From the NCBI RefSeq assembly GCF_002197665.1, contig NZ_NBBJ01000003.1, positions 186,001-250,000 of the forward strand: a stretch of 64,000 nt of DNA, written 5' to 3'. The stretch's first letter is position 1, and every line of letters starts with the position of its first letter. This document shows, one piece after another, positions 17,706-26,294 of this stretch. The notes under the pieces are model-generated. The model saw only the letters and a list, made by a program, of their open reading frames with translations. It did not search any database and was not told where the DNA came from. The position numbers and the translations under genes are program-made. The DNA is from Sphingomonas mucosissima (lineage in GTDB: Bacteria > Pseudomonadota > Alphaproteobacteria > Sphingomonadales > Sphingomonadaceae).

Positions 17706-17765
17706 TCGGATCCTATTCCGAACGCGGGAATCGGTCGCGATGATTAATCATCAGCAAGGCCCTTT

Positions 17766-17865
17766 CCGTCATCCCCGCGAAGGCGGGGATCCATTTACGC
17801 CGGAGGGTGCGAGGCGGGCGAGCACCAGGTTTATGGTTTGCCCGCCTTTTGGAAATGACGAAGGT
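17766..17865. repeat. Dispersed intergenic palindrome (CGTCATCCCCGCGAAGGCGGGG type)
   Basis: Outer inverted repeat CGTCAT (17769-17774) with ATGACG (17857-17862). The left hairpin TCCCCGC-GAAG-GCGGGGA at 17773-17790 is followed by TCCA; the right side is degenerate (TTTGGAAATGACG). This matches the GTCAT-CCCGCGAAGGCGGG-ATCCA repeat seen in many proteobacterial genomes. It lies just beyond the 3' end of murA. Confidence 0.65.
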
Positions 17866-17927
17866 CGATTGTGAGCGGCCGTTGTACCGAGCCATTCACA
17901 ACCAGCCTACCGAAGTCCCGGCGCGAC

Positions 17928-19226
17928 TCACCCGTCGCTGACGCGCTCGATATCCGCCCCCACGGCAGACAGTTTCTCCTCCAGCCGCTCATAACCGCGA
18001 TCGAGGTGGTAGACGCGGCTCACCGCCGTCTCGCCATCCGCCGCCAGCCCCGCGAGGATCAGGCTCATCGATGCACGCAGGTCCGTCGCCATCACCGGCG
18101 CGCCGACCATCCGCTCGACGCCGCGCACCACCGCCGTGCGCCCGGTCACCGTGATATCCGCACCCATGCGCGCCAGTTCGGGCACGTGCATGTAGCGGTT
18201 CTCGAAGATCGTCTCGGTCAGCACGCTGGCGCCAGCCGCCTTGCATAGCATCGCCATGAACTGCGCTTGCATGTCGGTGGCAAAGCCGGGGAAGGGCGCT
18301 GTCGTCAGCGTCAGCGGCTGGAGCGGCCCTTGGGCCGTCACGCACACCGAATTCTTCTTCAGCTCGATCAGCACGCCGGCATCGGCCAGCGCCGACAGCG
18401 TCGCCCCCATGCTCTCCGCGTCGATCCCCACCAGCTCCAGGCTGCCGCCGGTGATCGCCGCCGCGCAGGCATAGCTGCCCGCCTCGATCCGGTCAGGCAT
18501 CACGGCGTAAGTCGCCCCGTGCAGCCGATCGACGCCCTCGATCTCCAGCGTCTCGGTGCCGATTCCCTCGATCTGCGCGCCCATCGCGACGAGGCAGCGG
18601 CACAGGTCGACGATCTCGGGCTCGCGCGCGGCATTCTCGATCCGCGACGATCCCTTTGCCGTCACCGCCGCCATCACGACATTCTCCGTCGCGCCGACGG
18701 ACACCACCGGGAAGCGATAGCGTCCGCCGGCCAGGCGTCGCCCGCCACCCGCCGCCATCGGTGCGCGCGCGGTGACATAGCCCGCGCTCATTTCCAGCTC
18801 CGCGCCGATCGCTTCCAGCGCCTTCAGGTGCAGGTCGATCGGGCGGTTGCCGATCGCGCAGCCGCCTGGCAGCGACACGCGCGCCTCGCCCGCCCGCGCC
18901 AGGATCGGGCCAAGCACCAGGATCGACGCGCGCATCTTGCGCACGATGTCATACGGCGCCTCGGTGGAGGTCAGCTGGCCTGCGCGGATCGTCATGACGC
19001 GGCCGAATTCGTCCGGCCGCGTGCCCTCGATTGCCGTGGATGCGCCAAGCTGGTTCAGGAGGTGGCCAAAGCCGTCCACGTCCGCCAGCCGCGGCAGGTT
19101 GCGCAGCGTCAGGGGCTGGTCGGTCAAGAGCCCGCACGGCATCAGCGTCAGGGCGGCGTTCTTGGCGCCCGAGATCGGCAGCTTGCCCGACAAACGGTTG
19201 CCGCCACGAATAAGGATACGGTCCAT
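17928..19226 (-). CDS. murA: UDP-N-acetylglucosamine 1-carboxyvinyltransferase
   Basis: First committed step of peptidoglycan synthesis: transfers enolpyruvate from PEP to UDP-GlcNAc. 432 residues. The start segment [28 protein letters not shown] carries the substrate-binding Lys-Asn, and the active-site loop [16 protein letters not shown] holds the fosfomycin-target Cys. The C-terminal part ([21 protein letters not shown]) is typical. ATG at 19226 is chosen over an adjacent GTG at 19229. Divergent from the Crp-type gene, 127 bases apart. Confidence 0.96.
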   Translation of the reverse strand: MDRILIRGGNRLSGKLPISGAKNAALTLMPCGLLTDQPLTLRNLPRLADVDGFGHLLNQLGASTAIEGTRPDEFGRVMTIRAGQLTSTEAPYDIVRKMRASILVLGPILARAGEARVSLPGGCAIGNRPIDLHLKALEAIGAELEMSAGYVTARAPMAAGGGRRLAGGRYRFPVVSVGATENVVMAAVTAKGSSRIENAAREPEIVDLCRCLVAMGAQIEGIGTETLEIEGVDRLHGATYAVMPDRIEAGSYACAAAITGGSLELVGIDAESMGATLSALADAGVLIELKKNSVCVTAQGPLQPLTLTTAPFPGFATDMQAQFMAMLCKAAGASVLTETIFENRYMHVPELARMGADITVTGRTAVVRGVERMVGAPVMATDLRASMSLILAGLAADGETAVSRVYHLDRGYERLEEKLSAVGADIERVSDG

Positions 19227-19353
19227 CACGGCGCATTACCGAACCACCGCCTCGCCGCCAAGCGATTGAGGTGCAACGATGTTGATCGACTTTAATGCGC
19301 CCCGGTCGTGACCGCGACTAGCGGTAGCTGCTTGATCCGAGGGGCAATCACGC

Positions 19354-20088
19354 GTGACCGTTAGTCGTTTTGCCGAACGTCTCGGCGAATTCGTCTCTTT
19401 GTGCGACAAGGAACGGGCCGCACTTCTGCAGCTGGAAGAACGGCAGCGCACGTTGCGCCGCGGCGTGACGCTGGTGCGCGAGAATGATTCGTCGACCGAG
19501 CTGTTCATCCTGAAAAGCGGGATGATGATGAGCTTCGTCATTCTCGATGACGGCAGTCGTCAAATCCTGCGCTTCATGTTTCCAGGCGACATGGTGGCGC
19601 TTCCCTCGCTGGTTTATCCAAACGCGCCTGAGGCGATGGCCGCCTTGTCGGACGCTGTTGTCTGCCCGTTCGATCGCGCGATGCTGGCGCAGATCGCGCT
19701 TGAGCAGCCGCGACTGTTCCTGGCGATCGTTGCGCTTGATCAGGCGGAGCGCGTCATGCTCACCGATCGGCTGGCGGGGCTCGGCCGCACTTCGGCAAAG
19801 GCGCGGGTCGCCTCCGTTTTGCTCCATGTGCGCAATCGCATGCGCCGGCTCGATCTCACGATGGGCAACAGCTTCGTCCCGGGCCTCACGCAAGAGGAGA
19901 TCGGCGACGCGACCGGGCTGACGGCAGTGCACGTCAACCGCATGCTTCGGCAGCTGGAGGAGGAGCAGCTGATCGCGCGCGATTCGGGGCGAGTCACGCT
20001 TTTGGACGAAGCGAAGCTTACCCGCGCGGCGAATTACGTCGATCGCCTGGCTGCGCTGGACCTGTCCTGGCTGCCGCCGTCCAGCTGA
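19354..20088 (+). CDS. Crp/Fnr family transcriptional regulator
   Basis: A 244-residue regulator. N-terminal cyclic-nucleotide-type beta-barrel (residues about 25-120: GVTLVRENDSSTELFILKSG), dimer helix, then a Crp-type winged helix (LTQEEIGDATGLTAVHVNRMLRQLEEEQLI, about residues 175-205). It lacks the Fnr four-cysteine cluster; only two cysteines are present, so it is not an oxygen-sensing Fe-S Fnr, and the cAMP-contact Arg/Ser pattern is not evident. The ligand is unknown. GTG start at 19354 with GAGGGG 9 bases upstream. It ends one base before the convergent dprA stop. Confidence 0.85.
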   Translation: MTVSRFAERLGEFVSLCDKERAALLQLEERQRTLRRGVTLVRENDSSTELFILKSGMMMSFVILDDGSRQILRFMFPGDMVALPSLVYPNAPEAMAALSDAVVCPFDRAMLAQIALEQPRLFLAIVALDQAERVMLTDRLAGLGRTSAKARVASVLLHVRNRMRRLDLTMGNSFVPGLTQEEIGDATGLTAVHVNRMLRQLEEEQLIARDSGRVTLLDEAKLTRAANYVDRLAALDLSWLPPSS

Positions 20089-21183
20089 TCAGGCGACCAG
20101 GCTCACGCGCCCGCCGGCATGGCGCTCCAGCCGGCCGGCAAGCTCCAGTTCCAGCAGCACCATCTGCACCACGGCGGGCGGCGCGGCCGACTGGCGGATC
20201 ACTTCGTCGACCGGAACGGGCACCGGGCCGAGCAGCGCCGTCACCACGCGCCGCGCCGCATCGTCGGCGTCAGCGGGGGGCTGCGGTTCGTACGGCGACA
20301 CCGGCGCGCGGACGAGCCGCGCATCGAACGGGCGCACCTGCTCCAGCACGTCCGCGGCGGTCTGGATGAGCGTGGCGCCCTCGCGGATCAGCAGGTTGCA
20401 CCCTTGCGCACGCGGATCGAGCGGGCTGCCCGGCACCGCCATCACTTCGCGTCCCGCCTCGTTCGCGAGCCGCGCAGTGATCAGCGAGCCCGACTTGGGC
20501 GCCGCCTCCACCACGACCGTGCCTTGCGCCAGGCCCGCGATGATCCGGTTGCGATAGGGAAAGTGGCGCGCGCGCGGCTCCGTCCCGGGCGGCATTTCCG
20601 CGATCAGCAGCGCCTCTTGCGCGATCCGCTCCTGCAACGCTGCATTCTCAGGCGGATAGGCGACATCGATCCCGCCGGCGATCACCGCCACCGTCGCCGC
20701 GCCCGCGCCCATATGCGCCGCCGTGTCGATCCCGCGCGCCAGCCCGGAGATGACGGTCGCGCCCTCCGCGGCCAGATCATGCGCCAGCCCACGCGCGAAG
20801 CGACACGCCGCTGCCGACGCATTGCGCGCGCCGACCATCGCCACGGCGGGACGGACGGCGTCCGGCAGCGCGCCGCGCACGGTCAGCACGGCCGGAGCGT
20901 CGTCCAGCTGCGCCAGGAGCGCGGGATAGGCCGGATCGTCAAGAAACAGGTGCCGCGCCCCCAAACTCGCGACCGTCTCGATCTCGCGCGCGATCACCTT
21001 CGGATCCGCAGGGGCCGCGGCGCGCCCCCCGCCGCGCTTTGCAAGGTCGGGCAGCGCCTCCAGCGCAGCACGCGCGCTGCCGAACCGGCGCAGCAGCTGG
21101 CGGTAGGTCACCGGCCCGACGCCGGTGGTGCGGATCAGGCGGAGCCGGTCGAATGCGTCGGCCGGCGGATCCGCATCAGCCAC
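20089..21183 (-). CDS. dprA: DNA-processing protein DprA (Smf)
   Basis: Loads RecA onto incoming single-stranded DNA during natural transformation. The 364-residue product has an N-terminal helix-hairpin-helix/SAM-like part (RTTGVGPVTYRQLLRRFGSA), the extended Rossmann core with VGARNASAAACRFARGLAHD and GLARGIDTAAHMGA, the GTEPRARHFPYRNRIIAGLA segment, and a C-terminal winged-helix DprA domain (PVPVDEVIRQSAAPPAVVQMVL). It overlaps the end of plsY by 8 bases, so the two are one transcription unit. No other competence genes are in the window. Confidence 0.95.
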   Translation of the reverse strand: MADADPPADAFDRLRLIRTTGVGPVTYRQLLRRFGSARAALEALPDLAKRGGGRAAAPADPKVIAREIETVASLGARHLFLDDPAYPALLAQLDDAPAVLTVRGALPDAVRPAVAMVGARNASAAACRFARGLAHDLAAEGATVISGLARGIDTAAHMGAGAATVAVIAGGIDVAYPPENAALQERIAQEALLIAEMPPGTEPRARHFPYRNRIIAGLAQGTVVVEAAPKSGSLITARLANEAGREVMAVPGSPLDPRAQGCNLLIREGATLIQTAADVLEQVRPFDARLVRAPVSPYEPQPPADADDAARRVVTALLGPVPVPVDEVIRQSAAPPAVVQMVLLELELAGRLERHAGGRVSLVA

Positions 21184-21802
21184 GCTTGCTGCCGATCCGT
21201 GGCTCTGACCCTTCGATCAACCGGCCGATATTCTCGCGATGCTTCCAGATCACGATCAGCGCCAGCGCCAGCAGCAGCGGCACCAGATCGAACCGGCCGA
21301 GCACCGCCGCCGCCACCGGCGCGCTCGCCGCCGCGGCCATGCCCGCCACCGACGAAATCCGCAGCGCCCCCAGCAGCCCGAGCCAAACCGCGGCATAGAC
21401 CAGCCCCAAGGCCGGTTGCAGCGCCAGCACGATGCCCATCAGCGTCGCCACGCCCTTGCCGCCGCGAAACTTCAGCCACACGGGATAGCAATGGCCAACA
21501 AAGGCGCCCGCCGCGGCGAGTTGCTCATTGTCCGGCAGCAGCGCGGTCGCGATCACCACCGCGCACCAGCCTTTGGCGAGATCCAGCAGCAGCGTGGCCG
21601 CCGCCAGTCCCTTGCGCCCAGTGCGCAGCACGTTGGTGGCACCGATGTTGCCGGAGCCGATCTGGCGTAGGTCGCCCGCCCCGGCAGCGCGCGTCAGCAG
21701 CACGCCAAATGGAATGGAGCCCAGCAGATAGCCAAGCATCAGCGCTGCCAGTGGCGGCATCCAGACGATCTGCGTTTCCAGGACATTCCCTCCGTTGATC
21801 AT
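21176..21802 (-). CDS. plsY: Acyl-phosphate:glycerol-3-phosphate acyltransferase PlsY
   Basis: First acylation of glycerol 3-phosphate in membrane phospholipid synthesis, inner membrane. About five hydrophobic helices with the three PlsY motifs: GYLLGSIPFGVLL, GSGNIGATNVLRTG, and GHCYPVWLKFRGGKGVAT. The start is uncertain. ATG at 21802 opens the frame, but a strong GGAGGG lies 3-4 codons inside it with a CTG 6 bases further on, and the first family-like residue is the Met at 21760. So the true start may be internal (CTG at 21778 or ATG at 21760). Operon with dprA; divergent from murI. Confidence 0.93.
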   Translation of the reverse strand: MINGGNVLETQIVWMPPLAALMLGYLLGSIPFGVLLTRAAGAGDLRQIGSGNIGATNVLRTGRKGLAAATLLLDLAKGWCAVVIATALLPDNEQLAAAGAFVGHCYPVWLKFRGGKGVATLMGIVLALQPALGLVYAAVWLGLLGALRISSVAGMAAAASAPVAAAVLGRFDLVPLLLALALIVIWKHRENIGRLIEGSEPRIGSKRG

Positions 21803-21918
21803 GACGATAGCTCAATGACCGGGCGTTTTCCAACATACAAATCAAGAACATCGCGATTCGCGGGAGCGAACGCGCGCCATGCTTCCAAGCCGCTAACGCT
21901 TTCCCTAGATCGCGGGCG

Positions 21919-22707
21919 ATGAGTGACCCGCGTCCCATCCTGTTTTTCGATTCGGGCGTCGGCGGCCTCTCCATCGCCGCGCCCACCCGCGCTGCCGTTC
22001 CTCAGGCGCGCTTCGTCTATGTCGCGGATTCCGCCGGCTTCCCCTACGGGATCAAGGACGAGGCGGAGATCGCCGCCCGCGTGCCGGCACTGCTCGGCCG
22101 TGTTGCCGAACGCTACAATCCGCGGCTGATCGTCATCGCCTGCAACACGGCGTCCACCATTGCGCTGGCGGCGGTGCGCAACGCGCTCGATATTCCGATC
22201 GTCGGCACCGTCCCCGCGATCAAGCCGGCTGCCGAGCGCAGCCGCACCCGCACGATCGGCGTGCTGGGCACCGCCGCCACCGTGCGCCAGGCCTATGTCG
22301 ACGATCTCGCCGCCCGATTCGCTGGCGACTGCCGGGTGATCCGGCACGGCTCAGCGGAACTGGTCACGCTGGCCGAGGCCAAGCTGCGCGGCGAGTCGGT
22401 CTCGGTTCAGGCGGTAAAGACGGCCATTGCCCCGATGCTCGCGGCGCCCGATGCTGGATCGCTCGATACGGTCGCGCTCGCCTGCACCCACTTCCCCTTG
22501 CTGGCCGATGAGCTTGCCGCGGCATTCGGCCCCGCGGTCTCCTTTGTCGATGGTGGCCCGGGCATCGCCCGCCGGGTCGCGAGTTTGACGCACGGACAGT
22601 CCTTCGCCCGCACAGCGCCCGACGTTGCTGTCTTCACCGGCCCCATCGGCACCGGCCTTGAACAAACAATGGCGCGCTATGAGTTCGCGCGCTGCACCCG
22701 CCTATAA
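21919..22707 (+). CDS. murI: Glutamate racemase
   Basis: Makes D-glutamate for peptidoglycan. 262 residues. Motifs: ILFFDSGVGGLSI at the N terminus with the proton-acceptor region, first catalytic cysteine in IACNTAST (about residue 75), second in LACTHFPLL (about residue 190). The sequence GIGVLGTAATVRQ-type loop is present as IGVLGTAATVRQAYV. ATG at 21919 without an obvious ribosome site (CGCGGGCG). Stand-alone gene between plsY and hemA; with murA nearby it fits a local group of wall-synthesis genes. Confidence 0.94.
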   Translation: MSDPRPILFFDSGVGGLSIAAPTRAAVPQARFVYVADSAGFPYGIKDEAEIAARVPALLGRVAERYNPRLIVIACNTASTIALAAVRNALDIPIVGTVPAIKPAAERSRTRTIGVLGTAATVRQAYVDDLAARFAGDCRVIRHGSAELVTLAEAKLRGESVSVQAVKTAIAPMLAAPDAGSLDTVALACTHFPLLADELAAAFGPAVSFVDGGPGIARRVASLTHGQSFARTAPDVAVFTGPIGTGLEQTMARYEFARCTRL

Positions 22708-22809
22708 AATGATAAAACGCGCCGCATAACGCACGAGTGGCGGAAACGATCACGCAAAACGCCTGAATCCACTGGCAATGCCACTGACACAAAGGTAAGC
22801 GACGGGGCC

Positions 22810-24054
22810 ATGTCCATCGACACTCTTTCGGCCAAGCCGGTCGATTACACCCGCGCCTTTTCGCAGGCGATCGACCGTCTTCAAGCCGAAGGCCGTTACC
22901 GCGTGTTCATCGATATCCTGCGCAACAAGGGTCATTATCCCAGCGCGCGGTGCTTCGCCGGCCACAATGGCCCGAAGCCGATCACCGTCTGGTGCTCGAA
23001 CGATTATCTCGCGATGGGCCAGCACCCCAAGGTAATCGCGGCGATGGAAGAAGCGCTGCATGACGTCGGCGCCGGCTCGGGCGGCACGCGCAACATCGGC
23101 GGCAACACGCATTACCATGTCGATCTCGAGGGCGAGCTTGCTGACCTCCACGGCAAGGAAGGCGCCCTGCTCTTCACGTCAGGCTATGTCTCGAACGAGG
23201 CGACACTCGCGACGCTGGCCAAGGTGCTGCCGGGGTGCATCATCTATTCGGACGAACTCAATCACGCCTCGATGATCGCGGGCATCCGCAACGCGGGCTG
23301 CGAGAAGCGCGTGTTCCGCCACAATGATCTGGCGCATCTCGAGGAACTGCTCGCCGCCGACGATCCTGCGACGCCCAAGCTGATCGCGTTCGAGAGCGTC
23401 TATTCGATGGAGGGCGATGTCGCCCCGATCGCGGCGATCTGTGATCTGGCCGACAAGTATAACGCGCTGACCTATCTCGACGAAGTGCACGCTGTTGGCA
23501 TGTACGGCGCGCGCGGCGGCGGCATCTCGGAGCGCGACAATGTCGCGCACCGCCTGACCATCATCGAAGGTACGCTAGGCAAGGCGTTCGGCGTCATGGG
23601 CGGCTATATCGCCGCGGACCGCACGATCATCGACGTGATCCGCAGCTACGCGCCCGGCTTCATCTTCACCACCTCGCTCTCGCCCGTGCTCGTGGCAGGT
23701 GTGCTGGCAAGCGTGCGCCACCTCAAGAGCTCGTCGGTCGAGCGCGAAGGTCAGCAGGCTGCCGCCGCACGGCTGAAGGCGATGATGGCAGAGGCCGGCC
23801 TGCCGGTGATGGTGGGCGACACGCACATCGTGCCTGTCATGGTCGGCGACCCGGTGAAGGCAAAGAGGATCAGCGACGTGCTGCTCGCCGAATACGGCAT
23901 CTACGTTCAGCCGATCAATTATCCCACCGTGCCGCGCGGCACCGAGCGCCTGCGCTTCACGCCCGGGCCGGCGCACAGCGAAGCCATGATGCAGGAACTG
24001 ACCGACGCTCTGGTCGAGATCTGGGACCGCCTGGAACTGCGCAAGGCCGCGTAA
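22810..24054 (+). CDS. hemA: 5-aminolevulinate synthase
   Basis: Condenses glycine with succinyl-CoA to start heme synthesis by the C4 (Shemin) route, which is restricted to alphaproteobacteria and mitochondria and so supports the taxonomic call. 414 residues, PLP enzyme of the alpha-oxoamine synthase family. [19 protein letters not shown] (glycine-rich start), [12 protein letters not shown], and the PLP lysine in [14 protein letters not shown] around residue 260 are all present. Start ATG at 22810 after GACGGGG. Its leader contains TGGCA-A-TGCCA at 22773-22783, a possible operator half-site pair. Followed by two palindromic repeats. Confidence 0.96.
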   Translation: MSIDTLSAKPVDYTRAFSQAIDRLQAEGRYRVFIDILRNKGHYPSARCFAGHNGPKPITVWCSNDYLAMGQHPKVIAAMEEALHDVGAGSGGTRNIGGNTHYHVDLEGELADLHGKEGALLFTSGYVSNEATLATLAKVLPGCIIYSDELNHASMIAGIRNAGCEKRVFRHNDLAHLEELLAADDPATPKLIAFESVYSMEGDVAPIAAICDLADKYNALTYLDEVHAVGMYGARGGGISERDNVAHRLTIIEGTLGKAFGVMGGYIAADRTIIDVIRSYAPGFIFTTSLSPVLVAGVLASVRHLKSSSVEREGQQAAAARLKAMMAEAGLPVMVGDTHIVPVMVGDPVKAKRISDVLLAEYGIYVQPINYPTVPRGTERLRFTPGPAHSEAMMQELTDALVEIWDRLELRKAA

Positions 24055-24060
24055 TCAGAT

Positions 24061-24157
24061 CGTCACCCCGGTCTTGTGCCGGGGTCCAGCGTTCCGCACC
24101 CCTTAGCGGCGGCGGATCAAGCTCAACGCCGGATGCCGGGACCAGCCCGGCGTGACG
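24061..24157. repeat. Dispersed intergenic palindrome, copy 2 (CGTCACCCCGG type)
   Basis: Same architecture as the element at 6733: CGTCAC at 24061-24066 pairs with GTGACG at 24152-24157; left hairpin CCCCGGTCTTGTGCCGGGG, right GCCGGGACCAGCCCGGC. The left 30 bases are almost identical to copy 1. It begins 7 bases after the hemA stop. Confidence 0.75.
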
Positions 24158-24203
24158 AACGGGACTAGTTCGCCTTTCGCTCATCGCGCGTCGCCCCCAA
24201 CCA

Positions 24204-24304
24204 CCCGTCATGCTGAACTCGTTTCAGCATCCATCGTGCCGCATACGCCAGGCGCCGCGGATCAAGCCCAACCGTGGATGCCGAAACAAGTTCAGCATGA
24301 CGGG
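24204..24304. repeat. Dispersed intergenic palindrome, variant (CCCGTCATGCTGAACT type)
   Basis: A 101-base element bounded by a perfect 16-bp inverted repeat (CCCGTCATGCTGAACT at 24204-24219, complement at 24289-24304). Inside, each arm forms its own hairpin (TGCTGAACTCGTTTCAGCA on the left). Different sequence from the CCCCGG type but the same outer CGTCA/TGACG and TCCA/TGGA layout. Lies upstream of the 3-hydroxybutyryl-CoA dehydrogenase gene. Confidence 0.8.
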
Positions 24305-24384
24305 AGGGCGTCATTCCCGCTTCGACAAGCCGCACCCGAACCGGCTAGAGGACGCCGCTCGCACCACGAATAGGGAAAACAATC

Positions 24385-25254
24385 ATGCAAGCAGTCGGCG
24401 TCATTGGCGCAGGGCAGATGGGCGCAGGGATCGCGCAGGTTTCCGCCCAGGCCGGCTATCGCGTGCTCCTGACCGACGTCGACAAGGCACGCGCCGAGGC
24501 TGGCAAGGCCGGCATCGCCAAGCAGCTCGACCGCGCGGTCGAAAAGGGCAAGCTCGATCCGCAGGCGCGCGAACAGGCGCTGGCCCGCATCGAGCCGATC
24601 CAAGGCGTCGAAGGTATGTCATCCTGCGGCCTCGTCATTGAAGCGGCGACCGAGCGCGAGGAGGTGAAGCGCGCGATCTTCGCGCAGGTCGGCACCGTGC
24701 TCGGCCATCAGGCAATCCTCGCCTCCAACACCTCCTCCATTCCGATCACGCGGCTGGCGCAGGCCTCGCCCGATCCCGCGCGCTTCATCGGCGTGCATTT
24801 CTTCAATCCCGTCCCCGTGATGGGCCTGATCGAGGTGATCCGCGGCCTCGCCACCTCGACGGAGACGGTGAAGACCGTCGTGACCTATGCAACCGCGGTC
24901 GGCAAACAGGTCGTCCATGCCAATGATGCGCCCGGCTTCATCGTCAATCGCATCCTGATGCCGATGCTGAACGAGGCGTGCTTCGCGCTCGGCGAAGGCG
25001 TCGCGACGATCCGCGACATTGATCTAGCCTGCCAGCTCGGGCTCAATCATCCGATGGGCCCACTGACGCTCGCCGACTTCATTGGGCTGGACACCTGCCT
25101 CGAAATCACCCGCGTGCTGTTCGAGACGACCGGCGATCCCAAGTTCCGCCCGGCGCCGTTGCTGGTGAAATACGTCGAGGCCGGCTGGTATGGGAAGAAA
25201 ACCAAGCGCGGTTTCTACGATTACACGGGCGACACGCCGGTCCCGACGCGATAA
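24385..25254 (+). CDS. 3-hydroxybutyryl-CoA dehydrogenase
   Basis: Oxidises or reduces 3-hydroxybutyryl-CoA / acetoacetyl-CoA with NAD(P); 289 residues, right for the family. N-terminal Rossmann loop GVIGAGQMGAGIAQ, SSC..IEAATE segment, the catalytic His in HFFNPVPVMGLIEVI, ASNTSSIPIT, then the C-terminal helical domain with DAPGFIVNRILMPMLNEA and GLNHPMGPLTLADFIGLD. Probably works in fatty acid or polyhydroxybutyrate metabolism. Stand-alone; the leader has two palindromic repeats upstream. The symbol could be hbd or paaH; I leave it blank. Confidence 0.94.
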   Translation: MQAVGVIGAGQMGAGIAQVSAQAGYRVLLTDVDKARAEAGKAGIAKQLDRAVEKGKLDPQAREQALARIEPIQGVEGMSSCGLVIEAATEREEVKRAIFAQVGTVLGHQAILASNTSSIPITRLAQASPDPARFIGVHFFNPVPVMGLIEVIRGLATSTETVKTVVTYATAVGKQVVHANDAPGFIVNRILMPMLNEACFALGEGVATIRDIDLACQLGLNHPMGPLTLADFIGLDTCLEITRVLFETTGDPKFRPAPLLVKYVEAGWYGKKTKRGFYDYTGDTPVPTR

Positions 25255-25440
25255 GCCTTGCCGGCGCCGGTCGATGAAAAGGCCGGCGCGCAACGGCACA
25301 ATGCTATTGAGCCGTTGAATTATCTCCCTTCCAGCCACATTTTGGCTGCGTTGCTGCCTGCGCTTTTGCGGCGCGCCTTTCCTTTTGGCGCTGCTTCAGC
25401 TAAGCGCCCGCGCGCCCTCATCCGCAGAAAGATTGATTTT

Positions 25441-25686
25441 TTGGCGAAAGAAGAACTCCTCGAAATGCGCGGCCAGGTGGTCGAGCTCCTGCCCAACGCC
25501 ATGTTCCGCGTCCGGCTGGAGAATGATCACGAGATCCTCGGCCACACCGCAGGCAAGATGCGCAAGAACCGCATTCGCGTGCTGGTGGGTGACGAAGTGC
25601 TCGTCGAACTGACGCCGTATGATCTGACCAAGGGGCGGATCACCTACCGCTTCATGCCAGGCCGCGGCGGCCCCGGCCCGCAATAA
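25441..25686 (+). CDS. infA: Translation initiation factor IF-1
   Basis: Small OB-fold factor that binds the 30S A site during initiation. The 81-residue sequence ([20 protein letters not shown], then [26 protein letters not shown]) is unmistakable. The start must be TTG at 25441: the protein matches IF-1 from the second residue and no ATG or GTG is placed correctly. Upstream there is only a weak purine stretch (AGAAAG). The frame remains open upstream to 25258 but that part is not IF-1. The 186 bases between the dehydrogenase stop and the TTG contain no gene and probably hold the promoter and a leader. Confidence 0.95.
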   Translation: MAKEELLEMRGQVVELLPNAMFRVRLENDHEILGHTAGKMRKNRIRVLVGDEVLVELTPYDLTKGRITYRFMPGRGGPGPQ

Positions 25687-25718
25687 GCTCCGGTCCGCAG
25701 TACGTGGTGGGTAGGCTC

Positions 25719-26294
25719 ATGCCCGCCGATCTGATCCTCGGCTCTGCTTCACCCCGCCGGTTGGCGCTGCTCGCGCAGATCGGCGTTGCGCCGGCGCGCG
25801 TGGTCGCCCCGGATGTCGACGAGACGCCGCTGAAGGCGGAGCGCCCGCGCGATTACGTCCTGCGCGTGGCGCAGGCCAAGGCAATCGCGGTGCCGCGCGC
25901 TGATGGCGAGGTCGTCCTTGCCGCCGATACCAGCATCGCCGTTGGCTCGCGCATTCTGGGCAAACCGGCCGACGAAGCCGATCTGGCAAAGATGCTTCGG
26001 CTCCTTTCCGGTCGTCGCCACCACTGCCTCTCCGCGGTGGTCGTCGTCGACGGTGCGGGTACGGTGCGCACACGGCTTTCGGATACGATGGTTGCCTTCA
26101 AGCCGCTGACGGCGGCGGAGATCGCTGGCTATGTCGCCAGCGGCGAGGGCATGGGCAAGGCCGGCGGCTATGCCATCCAGGGCCGCGCCGAGGCGTTCGT
26201 GCGCCGTATCGACGGCTCATACTCGGGTGTGGTCGGTCTTCCCTTGTTCGAAACTCGCGCGCTTCTGGTGACGGCGGGCGTTATCCTTGGCTGA
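25719..26294 (+). CDS. maf: Maf-like nucleotide pyrophosphatase
   Basis: Hydrolyses non-canonical nucleoside triphosphates (dTTP/UTP or modified bases), a housecleaning role; also linked to septum control. 191 residues. Family motifs: LGSASPRRLALL at the N terminus with the phosphate-binding Ser and Arg, DVDETPL, VLAADTSIAV, and KAGGYAIQGRAEAFV near the C terminus. ATG at 25719 follows GGGTAGG; a GTG at 25704 is an alternative. The next gene overlaps its 3' end by 8 bases, so the infA-maf-RNase-yacG set is probably one operon. Confidence 0.93.
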   Translation: MPADLILGSASPRRLALLAQIGVAPARVVAPDVDETPLKAERPRDYVLRVAQAKAIAVPRADGEVVLAADTSIAVGSRILGKPADEADLAKMLRLLSGRRHHCLSAVVVVDGAGTVRTRLSDTMVAFKPLTAAEIAGYVASGEGMGKAGGYAIQGRAEAFVRRIDGSYSGVVGLPLFETRALLVTAGVILG

